DNA of 64,000 bases from Areca catechu (GCA_021397845.1 CM038051.1:18014827-18078826); one strand, 5' to 3'. Numbered from the stretch's first letter, positions 1-11,860 are shown. Translations and numbers: made by a program. The notes: a model not told the origin generated them from the letters alone.

Positions 1-124
1 CATGGAGGTGGACTCGACACTGACCATCATCCCCTTGAAGGTGGCTGTGTGGTTGGTGGTAGAGATGTAGGCCTTGACAATGTTGCCCCTGTAAAAGCCA
101 AATGCATAAGTGGGGCTCCCATGA

Positions 125-438
125 TGGAGGTGGCTAGCATTCAGGTGTTATTGACGAGTGGCGAGTAGAAAGGGAAGGAGGGGGTGTTTACACCACATCT
201 TGATTATACAAGAAATGCCACTTAGCACATAAAGAGTCACTGGTGTGTAACATTAGTAAAACTGGCTGATGGGAAATGCTAATGGAGGTGGCTAGCATTC
301 AGGTGTTATTAACGAGTGGCAACTAGAAATGGACGGAGGGGGTGTTTGCACCACATCTTGATTATACAAGAAATGCCACTTAGCACATCAAGAGTCACTG
401 GTGTGTAACATTAGTAAAACTGGCTGATGGGAAATGTT
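125..438. repeat. 158-bp tandem duplication
   Basis: Two head-to-tail copies of about 158 bp start at 125 and 283. Both begin with TGGAGGTGGCTAGCATTCAG and end near GGGAAATG. They differ at a few positions only, for example an ATTGACGAGTGGCGAG versus ATTAACGAGTGGCAAC block. No coding potential is visible. Confidence 0.85.
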
Positions 439-440
439 AG

Positions 441-1150
441 TAAAGGTAGGCTAATGGGTCCTGGCCACAGACAGACGTTAAGGCATAAATAGTATAGAAA
501 AAAATACAGTACCGACTAAGTATAGGCTTAAAAGAACTTAGAAAGGAGTATCAATGCAAGAGAGATTATCTGATAAAACAGGCCAAATAGAGCTATCATC
601 AAAATGGGAGTTATACAAAGTTGATTTAGTTACAAAGGTTTGGAATTAGTTCACATGTCATCATGCTGCAAGTGAAGATAGGCATTTAATAAAGAGTTGG
701 AAGGAGATTTCGAATTTGAAATTAAAGCTTATGACTAACAAAAGAAATGGAATAGTGGAGATAACTGATTGGAACATGTGGCCAAGATGGAAATTCATGC
801 ATCCTCAGGTAGCTAATGACAGAATGTTGATACGAGAGTATAAAGAACATAAAATGTAAAGAAAAAATATCTTTATTTGAAAGATCATAATGAATGAATT
901 TGTTTTGATATCCAATGTTTTTCATTTCCTCTTCATTATCCTTTATTTTTTAGGAGTATAGGTAGTATTCCAGCAGTCAAAGTCAAGCTCAAGGTATTCG
1001 AACCCCAGCACCTCCTCTTAGTTCTGGTGGTAATTGATAGCATGCCTCTGCTATTCTCCAACCTAGCCTTAACCTTGTTCCCCTCTTCCATCCCATTTTG
1101 ATAAAATGAGGGAAACAAGTTTTTGGCATATTTGGTTTGACCAATTACTC
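441..1150. other. AT-rich stretch, no gene seen
   Basis: Only short reading frames broken by stops occur here on both strands. Nothing recognisable was found. It may be 5' sequence of the gypsy relic that follows, but no LTR boundary or primer site could be placed. Confidence 0.5.
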
Positions 1151-2319
1151 GGAATGCCATCAAAGAAGAGAACTGATGAACAATCTTCTAACATGGCTCA
1201 ATTCGAAAATCGTTTAGAGAACACCGCTTCCATTGAGGAACAATAGGCATGACAAGTAGAGCCGTTGGAACATAGTCCACAAACGTGGCATGCTCAATCT
1301 GCTTGTTATGGCACTTAGCATAGAACAAGCCCACTAAGGGATCGTGGTCATGAAGGCTAGCCTCCCTACATGGGATCATTCCGATGGATGGTAGGACAGC
1401 TTTATAATGTGGTTACATAGTTTAAGTTTCATTTGGATGAAAGTCAAAGCAATCTTTTGGAAGCAGGAACAAGTCAAATTACTACAATTACGAGACCATT
1501 TGTTATCTGACAAGAAACTTCGTCAACTGAGATTGCTAAGCAGGTCGAGAAGTTAGTCACATTTTTGACCAATTAACATCGTTCTCCACATCTTTCCTTA
1601 AGTGCCTCCCTAGTTGTATTGATGTCCAAAAATAGTCCCTAAGCTACTAATAAATTATCATACTATGACCTACAATACAGGGTGTGAAGATCTTGGAAAT
1701 GCTAGATTTCCACAAGCTCATGTTTAATTTCAAACCAACAGCTGAATTTTACCTAGGTGAGCCCTTTGGAACTGAAGGACATATCCAAGACAATGCTGTA
1801 TATACAAATGGAACTAATCAAGCTTTTCAAGTGCCCATCACTATGTTGGCTAGCCCTAGGCCAAACATGGCATCCACAATTGAGCGTGGAACATCATACC
1901 AAAGAATTGAAGGGAGGACTCAAGTGGATGTGGGAATAATAATTCAAGGCCAGGGCACTCCTCTGACTGGTTAATGGAACTTTTGTTGGGCAACCTTTTA
2001 CCACACCACTTGGATGCCAACCTTAAAATCTTTTGCCTGGGGCAAGTGCTTCAACATCCTTCCCAAGTTCAAGTTTATCCTCCTTATCCTTGGAGTGGAG
2101 GGGCATTCAAGGTCGATATAACAGCCTTTAATGTGTTCTGCACTCCATTATATCAGCCAATCCCATGCCGATTCCAAATTAAAACCCCTCAGATCATGGT
2201 CAAGTTCAATAGAGTCTTGCTTAATCGATCGAATTGATCATAGAACAACTAGGCTTCACTTGTCAGCCAGTGATTAGGTTGATTTATGGGAAACCTTATC
2301 TAAGTGGTATGATCAGGAT

Positions 2320-2700
2320 GTGAGTTCCCTCAAGGTTACATGGTACCTGAATTCTCAAAGTGCTCAGAAGATGAATGGGATATCTATTATGGAGCACATA
2401 TGGGGTTTTCAGTTCAGCAAAGAAAGGTTGGAAGTAATGACATTCTTTAAATTGAAGCACTTCGCAAATTCATTGACTGATTCTGCTTTCGCATATATTA
2501 ACTTGCTGCCTAATTTTATTCATACTTGGCAAGATCTAGAAAGTCAATTTCATGCACAGTTTTATAGAACCAAATTAGAAGTGTTGATAGTTGACTTAGC
2601 CAGATTGACTCAACAACCCAATGAATTGTTGGTTGAGAAGTATATGACAAGACTTAAGCAGGCCAGAAATAGGTGTTATACTTCATTGAGGGAGGCTTAA
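2320..2700 (+). pseudogene. gypsy gag core relic
   Basis: This 126-codon open stretch matches the Retrotrans_gag domain (PF03732 type): an alpha-helical capsid region with the pattern F..L.W...E..F..QFY and, further on, LARLTQQPNELLVEKYM. In living elements the domain forms the capsid-like particle. It ends at a stop after SLREA, where the next frame carries on with gag-like residues (IAQNG). It is therefore an internal gag piece with no native start or end. No signal peptide or membrane segment is seen. Confidence 0.75.
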
Positions 2701-4084
2701 AATTGCACAAAATGGCATTAACCTTGAGCTAAGAAGTTTACAAGTCAAGAATTCTTAGGCCTACTCCAACAAACCACCTAGGAAGTTAATTAGTTTGAGA
2801 GAAGAGCAAACAAAAATGATCAAGGGAACTTATATGCAAGGAGCTGAATTATGAGATCCTGGTGGTGGATGCTGAATTAGAGTTTATGACTACTGATCAT
2901 GAGAAGATAGAAATCAATTTGATTGGCATTTTAATAAGCCAAAGTTTTGTCTGCAATGCTTCTCCAACAAGCGAAATGCGCAGGTTTGGCCAGGGCTAGT
3001 TTAATACCACCAAAGAATATTTATTTGATATTACAAAAGCTGAACATATTTTTGAACATCTGCTGAAAAATAAACAAATTAAGCTTCTTGAAGGATATAA
3101 GATCCCCTCTCCTAAGGAACCGAAAGATGAGGTATTGTAAGTGACATAATAGATGGAGTCACCATACCAACAATCATATTGTTTTCCGAAATGCTATTCA
3201 AAAGGTAATTATGAACGAAAGACTCAAGTTTCGAGAAAAGAATAAAGGCATGATGATGTTGGTGGATCGAGACCTGCTTTTGGAAGTGGCCTTGAATAAG
3301 ACACCTGCAGATTTTTCCAAAATATATAAGTTCAAAGGCAAATCAAAGAGTACATCAAAGAAAAATCAAAGATGACAGGACTCTGGTCAAGCTCAATTTT
3401 GGACCTAGGTCAAAGAGACTAAAGTTTGATGATACGAAATATGGGAATCTACTCCATGTTGAGGTTCCTTGTAGATTTTGTAAAAAGTTTTTATATGTTC
3501 ACTATTACTGCAAAAGGTTGGCAGATCATCAGAAACACTACTACAGGGATTTTCAAAGATATCCTCCTTTTTGACAAATGGGAAAAGAGAATCCTAGAAT
3601 GGATTCCATTACTCAGAATGAAAGGCCAATGAAATCTAGACAGATTCAAGATGACAAAGGAAATCGATGAATTATTTATTGAGAAAGAAAAAACTTTGGT
3701 TGAAGATAATCAAGAAGTAGGTGAAATCCAACAACTAAGTATCAAGGCACAGGATGATAAAAGCTTAGCATAGGAAAGGATGAATTATGATTCAAGTTAT
3801 GATGCTAAGTCCAAGGCCAAAAGAAGGCAAAAAATTTGACAATGTAAAGAAGATCCAAGTCGGTGAAACCTCCAATCATCCAGGGGACTGGTATACAATA
3901 TTCGGCCTAAATGGGCGACATGACATTATCCATACCAGCTAATGACAAAAACTCAGAAAGATGATGGTAGAAGATAAAAGTTAATGGAGCAAAAAATCAA
4001 GCCGAACAATGATAGAAAAGAAGGAAACAAATTCCGGCACAATATTGGGTGAAGAAGAGATCTCTGGAAATGGATGGTTAGGAG

Positions 4085-4423
4085 CAAGATTCTCGGAACC
4101 GTCCCGAACCATCTGGTTCGGGGTGTACCAAACCGTATCGGCCAATAACTGGTATGGTTCAGCCATGAAAAACGGTCTGCAATTCCGAACTGTTCAAAAA
4201 CTCTGTACCAGACCGGTACGGTATTGTACGGTATCATATCGGTGCATTTTGCCCGATTCAATCTAGTTCGGGCACGATTCGGATTCGATTTAGGTCAAAC
4301 AATGTAGCCATGGAAACGAAGGAGATTTTTTTTTTTTAATTTTATGGAATCTGGTATGATACAATACCGTACCGTACTAGTTAGTAACTAGTATGGGGCC
4401 CAATACTAGTTCAATGATCCTTG
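4085..4423. mobile_element. hAT-like MITE, 339 bp
   Basis: The element is bounded by imperfect terminal inverted repeats, CAAGATTCTCGGAAC at the left and CAAGGATCATTGAAC when the right end is reverse-complemented. An 8-bp direct repeat, GTTAGGAG and GTTAGGAA, flanks it (7 of 8 match). The interior is rich in short GGTACGGTA and CCGTACCGTA palindromes and has no coding frame. The 8-bp duplication suggests the hAT superfamily, mobilised in trans. It is inserted in the gypsy relic between gag and RT. Confidence 0.7.
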
Positions 4424-4639
4424 GTTAGGAATCTACAATGAAGGCTCAATAAAAGTTGATTTTGGAATCCAGTTTGAAATGTTGCCAAAAAAGGTGAATG
4501 TTAACATACCTTGCCTAATGTTTTCCAAGCAAGGTTGAATCACCCAATGTCCGTGGAAGGAGATGATAGAAACAAGGGAATGCTTGAATATAGTGTCCAC
4601 AAAAAGGAGTAGTTACTATAGGCAGATAATTACAAAAGG

Positions 4640-5025
4640 AGTTGGCAAAGTCTGTTGGTCCAGTAGAGGTTAATCTTGGTATAGAAGCTGAAAAGTGCCC
4701 TATTTTTATAAGTGAGTCATTAAGTCCAGATAAACAAGATTGAATGGTTTGATTGTTGAAAGAGTAAATAACTTGTTTTGCTTGGGACCACACCGAAATG
4801 CCAAGTCTTCATAGGGGATTGGCTAAACATCAGCTACCTACAAAGAAGGTTTTAAACTGTATTTGCAACCAAAGAGGATAATGTTTGTAGAGAGGGTTGC
4901 CTTCATCAAGATGGCCCAATATGTGGACTAATTGGCTAATTTGGTACCGGCGACTTAAAAGAATTGGAAATTGGGGTCTGTGTCAACTTCAGAGATCGTA
5001 GTAAAGCAACTACAATAAAACAAAT
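4640..5025 (+). pseudogene. gypsy pol relic (protease-RT linker and RT N-terminus)
   Basis: The translation contains CFAWDHTEMPSLHRGLAKHQ near 4774-4833. This corresponds to the gypsy linker motif usually read as VFAWSYxEMPGL...HRL. Further on come YVD*LANLVP and then VCVNFRDRSKAT (about 4978-5017), equivalent to the RT strand that reads RVCVDFRDLNKAT in active elements. Stops occur after YVD and before KNWKL, and there is one frame change. The catalytic YVDD box and everything downstream are missing. Confidence 0.65.
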
Positions 5026-5238
5026 TGAAATCTTCCACTTCTTTATCGGAATTCCCTATTTCATCATCAAAGAGCACAGTAATGATTGGAACCCTAACAA
5101 TATCGGTGTTTACATTGCTCTTGCCCTTGACAAAGCCATTGATTTTCTTCTTGAAGTTCTTCAAGCTAGTGGCACAATTTGTCTAATTTGATATCTTGCA
5201 GATCTTGCTCACATTCAACAAGCTCCGATACCAACTAA

Positions 5239-5560
5239 TGTTGGGAGGTGTTGAACTTTGATTGAAAATCCAGAGGAAGGGTATGTCGTTGCAACTAATT
5301 ATGGCAAGGTGGAAACTCTACTACAGCACATGCAACATAAGGTGTTAGAAAAAGTAGACAATAATTAAAAGAGGATTGGGACAGCATCTTGAACCATGCT
5401 GTGATATTGATGCTGGGAGATATTGAACTTGGGCTGAAAACTCAGAAGAAGGATTCGTCAACACAACTGACTATGACAAAGTAGAAACCCCACTACAGCA
5501 CATACAATGCAATATGTTACAACGGGCAGACGGTAATTGGAAAAGAAGCAAGGAGGGTCA
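5239..5560. repeat. Degenerate tandem repeat of about 173 bp, two copies
   Basis: Two diverged copies begin TGTTGGGAGGTGTTGAAC (5239) and TGCTGGGAGATATTGAAC (about 5412). Both run through a block with ACTACAGCACAT. No coding function is visible. Confidence 0.6.
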
Positions 5561-6431
5561 TTTTCTTCCAAGGCTAGAAGACACCACCTTGGCCGACCAA
5601 CCCAAGGATACAACTCTCATGTCACTCACTCACAAACCCTAAAAATCCACCAGAAGGAATGAGAGATAATAGAAAGAAGGCCAAAATAATTTCTATATAG
5701 AATTTTCACTAATTAATAACTCAAGTATCTCAAATATGATTATAAGCGGAACCCCAATGGGGGTATGTATAATTAGTACAAGGGGACTTTTCTTCAACAT
5801 TGCAATGTGGGATTTCAAATCCTATTCTAACCCCAAGAACCCTAACTACTTTCCTAACATCAAAAATTCTCAAAAAGAAAAGTGCACAAAAATGATAACT
5901 TCATAGAATTAACTAAAATTAAAGTTTCCTAATGAGACAAAACTAGCTTGGATTCCAAAACCCATGCATACGGGACCTGCAACCCATAAGGTGGGCACAT
6001 GCGCCCTGCATGGGCTTAGGACCTGTGCAGTCCAAACTCACATCTAGTTTTGGCTCAACCCCATTCGTCTAGCAAGCGAGCCCTAGGAGCCCCGACGTCA
6101 GTAGTGGTTGTGTATATTAAACATATATAGTCATTAGTGGGGTTCCCATATAGAAATGAAGAGTAGGAGTGCTACCCTAAATGGAGGATAGAGACAATAC
6201 AGTTTCAGCTCCTACAAGAGTTGCTCTAAGATAATCAAACTATAATGGGACTTCTATTTAAAGAACTGAATGAAGAATTGACAAAGACATCACTATATAG
6301 GAAGAAATGTTTAAACAAATCAACTTAAGAAACATCATAGCACCTTCTCAAAACTCATACCATGTTTGCTTGCTATGTAACTTCAACTTAACTTAACCTC
6401 TTTTACATGAATGCACATTCCCTTTGAAGAC
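5561..6431. other. Non-coding stretch before the hAT-like element
   Basis: Mostly AT-rich sequence with no reading frame I can assign. Nothing recognised up to the target duplication ATCACAAT at 6432-6439. Confidence 0.5.
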
Positions 6432-6439
6432 ATCACAAT

Positions 6440-7481
6440 TAGAATTGTCAAAATGGGTTGTAGCCCATGGGCAAACCCATTTGGCCCTATAAATGGGATG
6501 AGCTAGGCCGGCTGAGAAATTATGGCCATTTATATAATCAGGCTTTTTGGCTCGACCCTTATAGCCCATGGGCCGAACTGGGTTTGGGCCGGACCAGCCT
6601 AGTGAGAGCACCTTTAGTTCATTTCCATTCTTTAGTCCCTCAAGTCTTCTCCCTAAACAATAGAGCACGCAATCAGGCAGCCGGTCTTCCCCAAGGCCAT
6701 CGATGAGCTCCATGGCCACTCCAGCATCGCTCACCTCGTCTTCTATCTCACAGCCTCTTCAGCCTTGTCAACCCCTCCCACGGCACTGACGTCACCAACG
6801 CTGGCCTCATCTACTTCCATGACCACCTCCTTGCCATGTCGGAGGATGACCTCCCCTACCACGTCCGCGTCACCCCCTCCAGCGACCTCGAGACCGTCGG
6901 CCGCTATGACTTTGATGGTTAGCTCTGCTCTGCCAAGATCGCCCACCCCAAGCTAGACCCGGCCACCTGTGAACCCTTTGCTCTCAGCTACGACATCATT
7001 CAGAAACTGTACCGCAAGTACTTCTGCTTCTCTGTCGATGGCTAGAAGTTGCCGGATGTCGAGATCCCCCACGACTAGCTGACCATGATGCACGACTTTG
7101 CAATCACCGATAATTTCATCGTGATCCCCAACCAATAGGTGGTGTTCAAGCTCTAAGACATGCTTTGCGTCGGCTCTCTGGTGGGGGCCTTTGCACAACT
7201 CCGGCCTCCACCTCCTTTGCACCCTCTAGCTACGGCAATGGCAATTACCTTCATTGAATGATGAGGAAGAAGCTCAAGGTGGGCTCATACCTCTTCCATT
7301 TTTTCTCTTTTTTTTGAATTTTGGTGGGCTAGCCCGGCCCTAACCCATGGCCCACGTAGGGCTAGGTCGGGCTAGGATTTTTTGACCCATTTATTAAATG
7401 GGACTGAACCCGGCCCATATATTCTTAACCTACATGGGCTAGGGCCAGGCCAGGCCGGGCTAGCCGATTTTGACAGCTCTA
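6440..7481. mobile_element. Non-autonomous hAT-like transposon carrying a gene fragment
   Basis: The 1,042-bp element is flanked by a perfect 8-bp target duplication, ATCACAAT (6432-6439 and 7482-7489). Its terminal inverted repeats are TAGAATTGTCAAAATGGG at the left and TAGAGCTGTCAAAATCGG at the right, reverse-complemented. The subterminal regions (about 6450-6600 and 7325-7470) are packed with GGGCCGGGCTAGCCC-type motifs, probably transposase binding sites. An 8-bp duplication and TAGAG termini are typical of hAT elements. There is no transposase. The interior holds a fragment of NCED, so the element behaves like the gene-capturing Pack-type elements. A second element with the same ends lies at 56505-57368. 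Confidence 0.88.
6660..7185 (+). pseudogene. NCED: Captured NCED (9-cis-epoxycarotenoid dioxygenase) fragment
   Basis: NCED cleaves 9-cis-epoxycarotenoids to xanthoxin, the committed step of abscisic acid synthesis in plastids. The plus-strand translation shows QPVFPKAIDELHGH, LLAMSEDDLPYHVRVTP, DLETVGRYDFDG, AHPKLDP, then MMHDFAITDNFIVIP and VVFKL. These are the central NCED blades in the correct order, including a histidine of the MHDFAIT motif that binds catalytic iron. About 170 of roughly 600 residues remain. Near 6730-6780 the frame shifts. At least five in-frame stops occur, several of which replace glutamine codons (CAG/CAA to TAG/TAA), consistent with C-to-T decay of methylated DNA. 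No intron is seen, which fits an NCED source since these genes are usually intronless. It lies wholly inside the hAT-like element. Confidence 0.87.
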
Positions 7482-7556
7482 ATCACAATCAACTTTCATA
7501 CAACTATGGGCTGGCCCATTTTGACGGCTCTAATCATAATCAACTTTCATACAACT
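7457..7556. repeat. 50-bp duplication of the transposon end plus its flank
   Basis: The last 25 bp of the hAT-like element, plus 25 bp of flanking DNA (ATCACAATCAACTTTCATAC and a few more bases), are repeated immediately downstream with small changes. The second unit has GACGGCTCTA then ATCATAATCAACTTTC. Equivalent points, GACAGCTCTA and GACGGCTCTA, lie exactly 50 bp apart (7472 and 7522). Confidence 0.8.
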
Positions 7557-9370
7557 ACTTTTTTCATCTTTATACAACCAATGCATTCAAACATCTTAAT
7601 CAATTTCAAATTTAATGAGATAAAATCTTAATTTGTCACACAATTGTTCCACTCTCCCAAGATATTAAATGGTCATTTATGTTCTTCAAACATGTATCCA
7701 TGAATATTACATGATAAGTAATTGCAATCTCATTTATCATCTTCCTCATATTATATCCTTTATTTTCTTTCCCTATAAAAGTATTTGAGCTTCTAGCAAT
7801 AAAAACTCATACCCCTTCATATAAGCATGCATCTAACCAAACAGAATAATTATAATTATGGCAGGATAAAACATATGTTGTGCATATACATTTAAGAAAT
7901 AAGTACAAATTTAGTTAATGAGTAAGCATGGCAGTCATTTACCTCATCAACTGAGCTGGACAATGAACTTACAATCATAATAGGCATATGAAACAACCTC
8001 TAGGCAAATAAAGCACACAGAAAGCATGAAGCCTAGGCTAAAAAGGTAGTAAAATCACACCTGCAAATTTGTCAGGTTATTAGAGATTACTATAGGAGGA
8101 TGGATTTTTTTTTTTTCAATAAGATTTCAGATGCTTGATGCACTTGTGGAGGAAAGGCATCATATATCGTTGGAAGTATCCAAACACTATTCACTTGAAA
8201 TAGTTAAAGTTTAAAGTGCCATTACTCGCTTTAGAATGTTTTAGATATGAACTTTAAAGTGTTAAATATAACACTCCAAGTACAGCACTTTAGCCAAAGC
8301 AAGCATGACATATGCATGAATGCAGTACCATGCAGTGCAATGTCATATCCAAGTGCCATAAGTTTCAAAGCTCCATCATTCATAAAAACAAAACTCTGAA
8401 GGTAACACTTTAAACCTTTTAAAGTGCAGATCATAAGCTCCAGTTGAAGTTATACAAATGGTTAACCATTTATGTGGTAAAGTGCGGATCAGAAGCTCCA
8501 GTCGCAGCGATACAAATGAATAAGCCAACTATGGATCCTTCAAAATTTTAAAAGTAATTATGCACTGCACTCAAACCAGGTGTATTGCTACTTATAAACA
8601 TCAAGCTACTCCTGAAATCTCATAAGGATGTATTAGGCATCAAAATCAACTCTTACATTAGAATCACTAAAGCAGGACATATACATGATTGTAGCTTTTG
8701 CGAGTATTACTTCAAGTGAGACAACAACCGCAAATCATGTGAGTTGAACAACATTTAGCTATGATAGGAGGTAAAGAACATAAGCACCATAGAAAAGAAG
8801 ATTAGTTTGCATTCAATCATGAAAGCAAAGCTTGTAAGCAAGCAGAAAGTACTCCTACAATCTAGAGCTTGTTAATAAAAGTGATACACCAAAGCAAACA
8901 TAAAGCTGACATGGCACAGTTCATACTGTGACACCTCAAAATTTATCAGTAAGCATATACTTCTTTTACTCGTGGAGCTCATAGTGATTCTAATATCAAC
9001 ATCACATGACATCATCTACATATTAAATGTATCGGTATGCATAGTGCAACAATATAATCTATTGAAGATCATGAAGCAATAACCAATGTCACATCCAACA
9101 AGGGAAAATGGCATGTTTTTGAGTGTGGACGTGTGTTAGGTGCGGGTGGGTGTTTTGGGGGGTGGGGTAGCTATACGACACAACAAACTCACTCTCTGAA
9201 CGTAAACATTAGACCCCTTGCAGACATTTTTGATTTATCAGCAAGTAGCAACTTCTGAGCAAGCACTTGATCATGAACCAGAATAAATGCTACAATTGAC
9301 AACTAAAGTATTGTTAGATGCTGATAATCCCTGGTTAGAAAGGATTAACAAGTTCTTGAAGATCGTTCAC
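7557..9370. other. AT-rich non-coding stretch
   Basis: No gene is recognised. A short imperfect duplication of about 40 bp lies at 8418-8517, where units AAAGTGCAGATCATAAGCTC and AAAGTGCGGATCAGAAGCTC both end in TACAAATG. A GT-rich patch lies at about 9120-9170. All reading frames are short. Confidence 0.5.
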
Positions 9371-9379
9371 ATGATGGAT

Positions 9380-9800
9380 ACAAAGAAATTTCATGAAAAT
9401 CCAAAAGAAATCATTAAAATGATACTAGCTTTAAGATGGCAAGATCAATGACTCATGGAACTCAAGCAATTGCAAACATCTACATCAAAGATAATAAATC
9501 GTACAAATTCAAGAAAACCTTAAAAAAACCCAAAAGAAATCATCAGATTTCTGATACTCGTAAGATAGCTACATTAATGATTATAGGACTCAAGTAATTG
9601 TAAACAACCGTGTACAACTTACGAAATCATAGAAATTCCAATAAAACCCAAAAGAAATCATCAGAAAGATGGTTTTTAGGATGGCAACAAGAATGACTTG
9701 TGGGACCGAGGTAATCGCATATATTTATGTCAAAGTTAGGAAATCATAGAAATATCAAGAAAATCCAAAATAAATTATCAGAAAGATACTTGCTTGCTTT
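9380..9800. repeat. Degenerate tandem repeat, four copies of about 115-130 bp
   Basis: Four units are anchored by CCAAAAGAAATCAT-like blocks at about 9401, 9530, 9649 and 9764. Each is followed by a block resembling GATGGCAACAAGAATGACT. Copies are diverged and non-coding. Confidence 0.65.
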
Positions 9801-10009
9801 AAGACGACAGCACATCGACTAATAGTATGTTTCAGGATGCCATATTAGTACAACTTCCTTGATCCCCAATTCGACGATCAAGAAGTCATCAAACAACGGG
9901 GGAAGAAAATAAAACAAAGCCAACTCTAGTGCGAGATGATAACGACAATGAGGAGGGATAAAGGTAAAGCAACGAGGGGAGAGACACGGTTATCGTTATC
10001 AAAAAAAAC

Positions 10010-10375
10010 CTAATCCTCCAGAAATTCTTGGAGAAAAGGGGGGAAAAACTTCTCGGAAGAAAATCTGAAATCAAGAAGTACATAAATTCTGCTAGAATAG
10101 AACCCAAGATATCTTACCATAGTTGAGGAAGAGGCATTGGAGGGATTCCGATCGATGAAGACGAGAGGACTGGCTGGCCACCGATAAACGCCGGGGAGAA
10201 TAGAAGACACCTGCTTCGTAATGGCACCCGAAGCCGTCAGAGAGGAGACAAGGCCTTCGTCAGTCAAGGCCGCGCCGGAGAATACGACGCCTTCATCAAT
10301 CAAAGCCGCCGGCGAAGAGACGACGCCTCGGCGATCCACCTGGCGATCAAGGGGAGATGGTGAGCCATGGCGGTT
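10010..10375 (-). other. Possible orphan first exon with splice donor
   Basis: A GC- and CpG-rich island is open on the minus strand. An ATG in a good context lies at about 10370, and a downstream reading frame ends at a consensus donor, ACTATG|GTAAGATATC, near 10105. The composition differs sharply from the AT-rich flanks and looks like the first exon of a plant gene. I do not recognise the protein, the frame is not certain (two overlapping frames are open), and I see no matching second exon toward 7.5 kb. It may be a truncated gene copy or a captured fragment. Confidence 0.25.
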
Positions 10376-10609
10376 TGGAGGTTTGAGCTAACCCGGATGA
10401 CTGAAGTTGGACCGGCTTTAGTCCGTTCTTCTAGTCCGAGGTTGGACCGAAGTTGGCGGTTTGGAGCTTGAGATCCTGGCGTTCGAGTTGAGGTCAGAGT
10501 TGCCACTTGCCTGGAATGCCAACCGAGATTGGTGGGAAGGGTACCTCGAATTGGTCTGCTGACAAGATCGATCATTCCAAAATGTGCATATCGTCGGTAC
10601 ATCCGAGAT

Positions 10610-11390
10610 ATAATTTTTTCTATATCAACCGTTTCTAATTTTTGAATCTAAACTATAACTAGGTCCGATAAGGAGAGTAGATTGATCAAACTCAAGCCTC
10701 GTAAAGGTGTGCCACATATGCACCTCTAGGCATTGCATTTCCTGATTAGCCATGATGGAGAAGCATTATTTAACCAAACAATGCCAAGTAGCGGTCATCC
10801 AACAGTCTAGCTGAACCGATATAACATTTACACCATTTGAAGTCTCTATAAGTGGGTTTAGGGTGTTGCATATTCTAGCATTCTTTGCCTTTGCTCCCTG
10901 CTAATAGGTATTTTTCAATGAAAGGGGTAATTTCTCATAGCTCTCCTGGCAATTTCAAGCAACTCTGGCCTATGCTTTGGCAAGGTGCGATGATGAGATC
11001 AAAAGACTTGGAAAACATACGAGAGGTTGTTCCGAAGAGGAAGGTTTTAGGTGTTGCTTCAGTTCAACCAAAATATTTCCATGCCGAGTTTCTCAAAATT
11101 GGCCTACTCTTTCAATGCAAAGATCTTTGGCCATAGGAAGCCCTTCAGATTATGTTGATAAGGCTCCAATCACGATCCAAACTCCTATTCTGAGGGAGGT
11201 ATTGTGGCCTCCTCTTTTGCCATCTACCCTCTTGGAGGAAGGGGGATCGTTAAGATGAAAAGTAGCTTCAGGTCAGGTTGGTGTTGCCAATTCTATGGAC
11301 TTTTGAGATTCCCCTTTTGAGGTTTATCCTCATTCATTGGAAGGTTAAGTGTTTTGCTCATCTCATCCTAAGCTCGTAGATCATGTCAGC
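10610..11390. other. No recognised gene
   Basis: A plus-strand stretch at about 10885-11258 is open in two overlapping frames but matches nothing I know. It may belong to the gypsy debris that follows. Confidence 0.4.
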
Positions 11391-11399
11391 TTTTGTTGA

Positions 11400-11860
11400 T
11401 GTTTAGGGCTTTCAAAGATTCTCTTATGGAGTTACCCTTCATGTGTCGAATGTTCAAGGTCTTTAGCTTAGCTCATCATAGATGAGGATTGAGGTCTTTC
11501 AGGGTCCTCATAAGGTTAACTCTCACTTCTCAAATGGCCAAGATTTTTTTTAGCTCGACTCACCTTAAGGATAAGGGGCTATTCAAGGATCCTTTTATGA
11601 AGTTAGCCCTCGCTTCTTGGTTGCTTGTGATTTTTGGCCGAGATCATCGTGGATGAGGATTGAGGGCTTTGAAGGTCATCACGAGGTTATCTCTCGCTTC
11701 TTGAATAATTAAGATTATTTTCATCTCATCTCATCTTAAGGATGAGGGGCTATCTAAGAGTGCTTTTATGGGATTGGCCTTTGCTTCTTAATCGCTTGAG
11801 GTCTTCGGTCTAGGTCATCGTAGATGAGGATTGAGAGCTTTCCACTCAATGCACTCGTGC
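11400..11860. repeat. 171-bp tandem repeat, about 2.7 copies
   Basis: Units are anchored by GATGAGGATTGAGG-type blocks at 11481, 11652 and 11823, a spacing of 171 bp. Each unit also has a block like AAGGATRAGGGGCTATY. This resembles the tandem arrays found between pol and the 3' LTR in Tat-type gypsy elements. Confidence 0.75.

Larger units (their letters stand above)
1150..5025 (+). mobile_element. Decayed Ty3/gypsy retrotransposon (gag to start of RT)
   Basis: Scattered gag and pol blocks lie in the right order on the plus strand. An N-terminal gag-like stretch runs from about 1150 to 1980. The Retrotrans_gag core is at 2320-2700. A second gag segment at about 3010-3300 includes MMLVDRD, as in gypsy polyproteins. 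The leader and N-terminus of reverse transcriptase lie at about 4640-5025. Stops and frame changes interrupt every block, so no protein can be made. A 339-bp MITE (4085-4423) sits between gag and RT. No LTRs were found. The identification rests on motif order and remembered family sequences. Confidence 0.7.

Noticed and set aside
6743..7222. Minus-strand frames over the NCED fragment
   Set aside because: They are shadows: the plus strand carries clear NCED residues and the minus frames match nothing.
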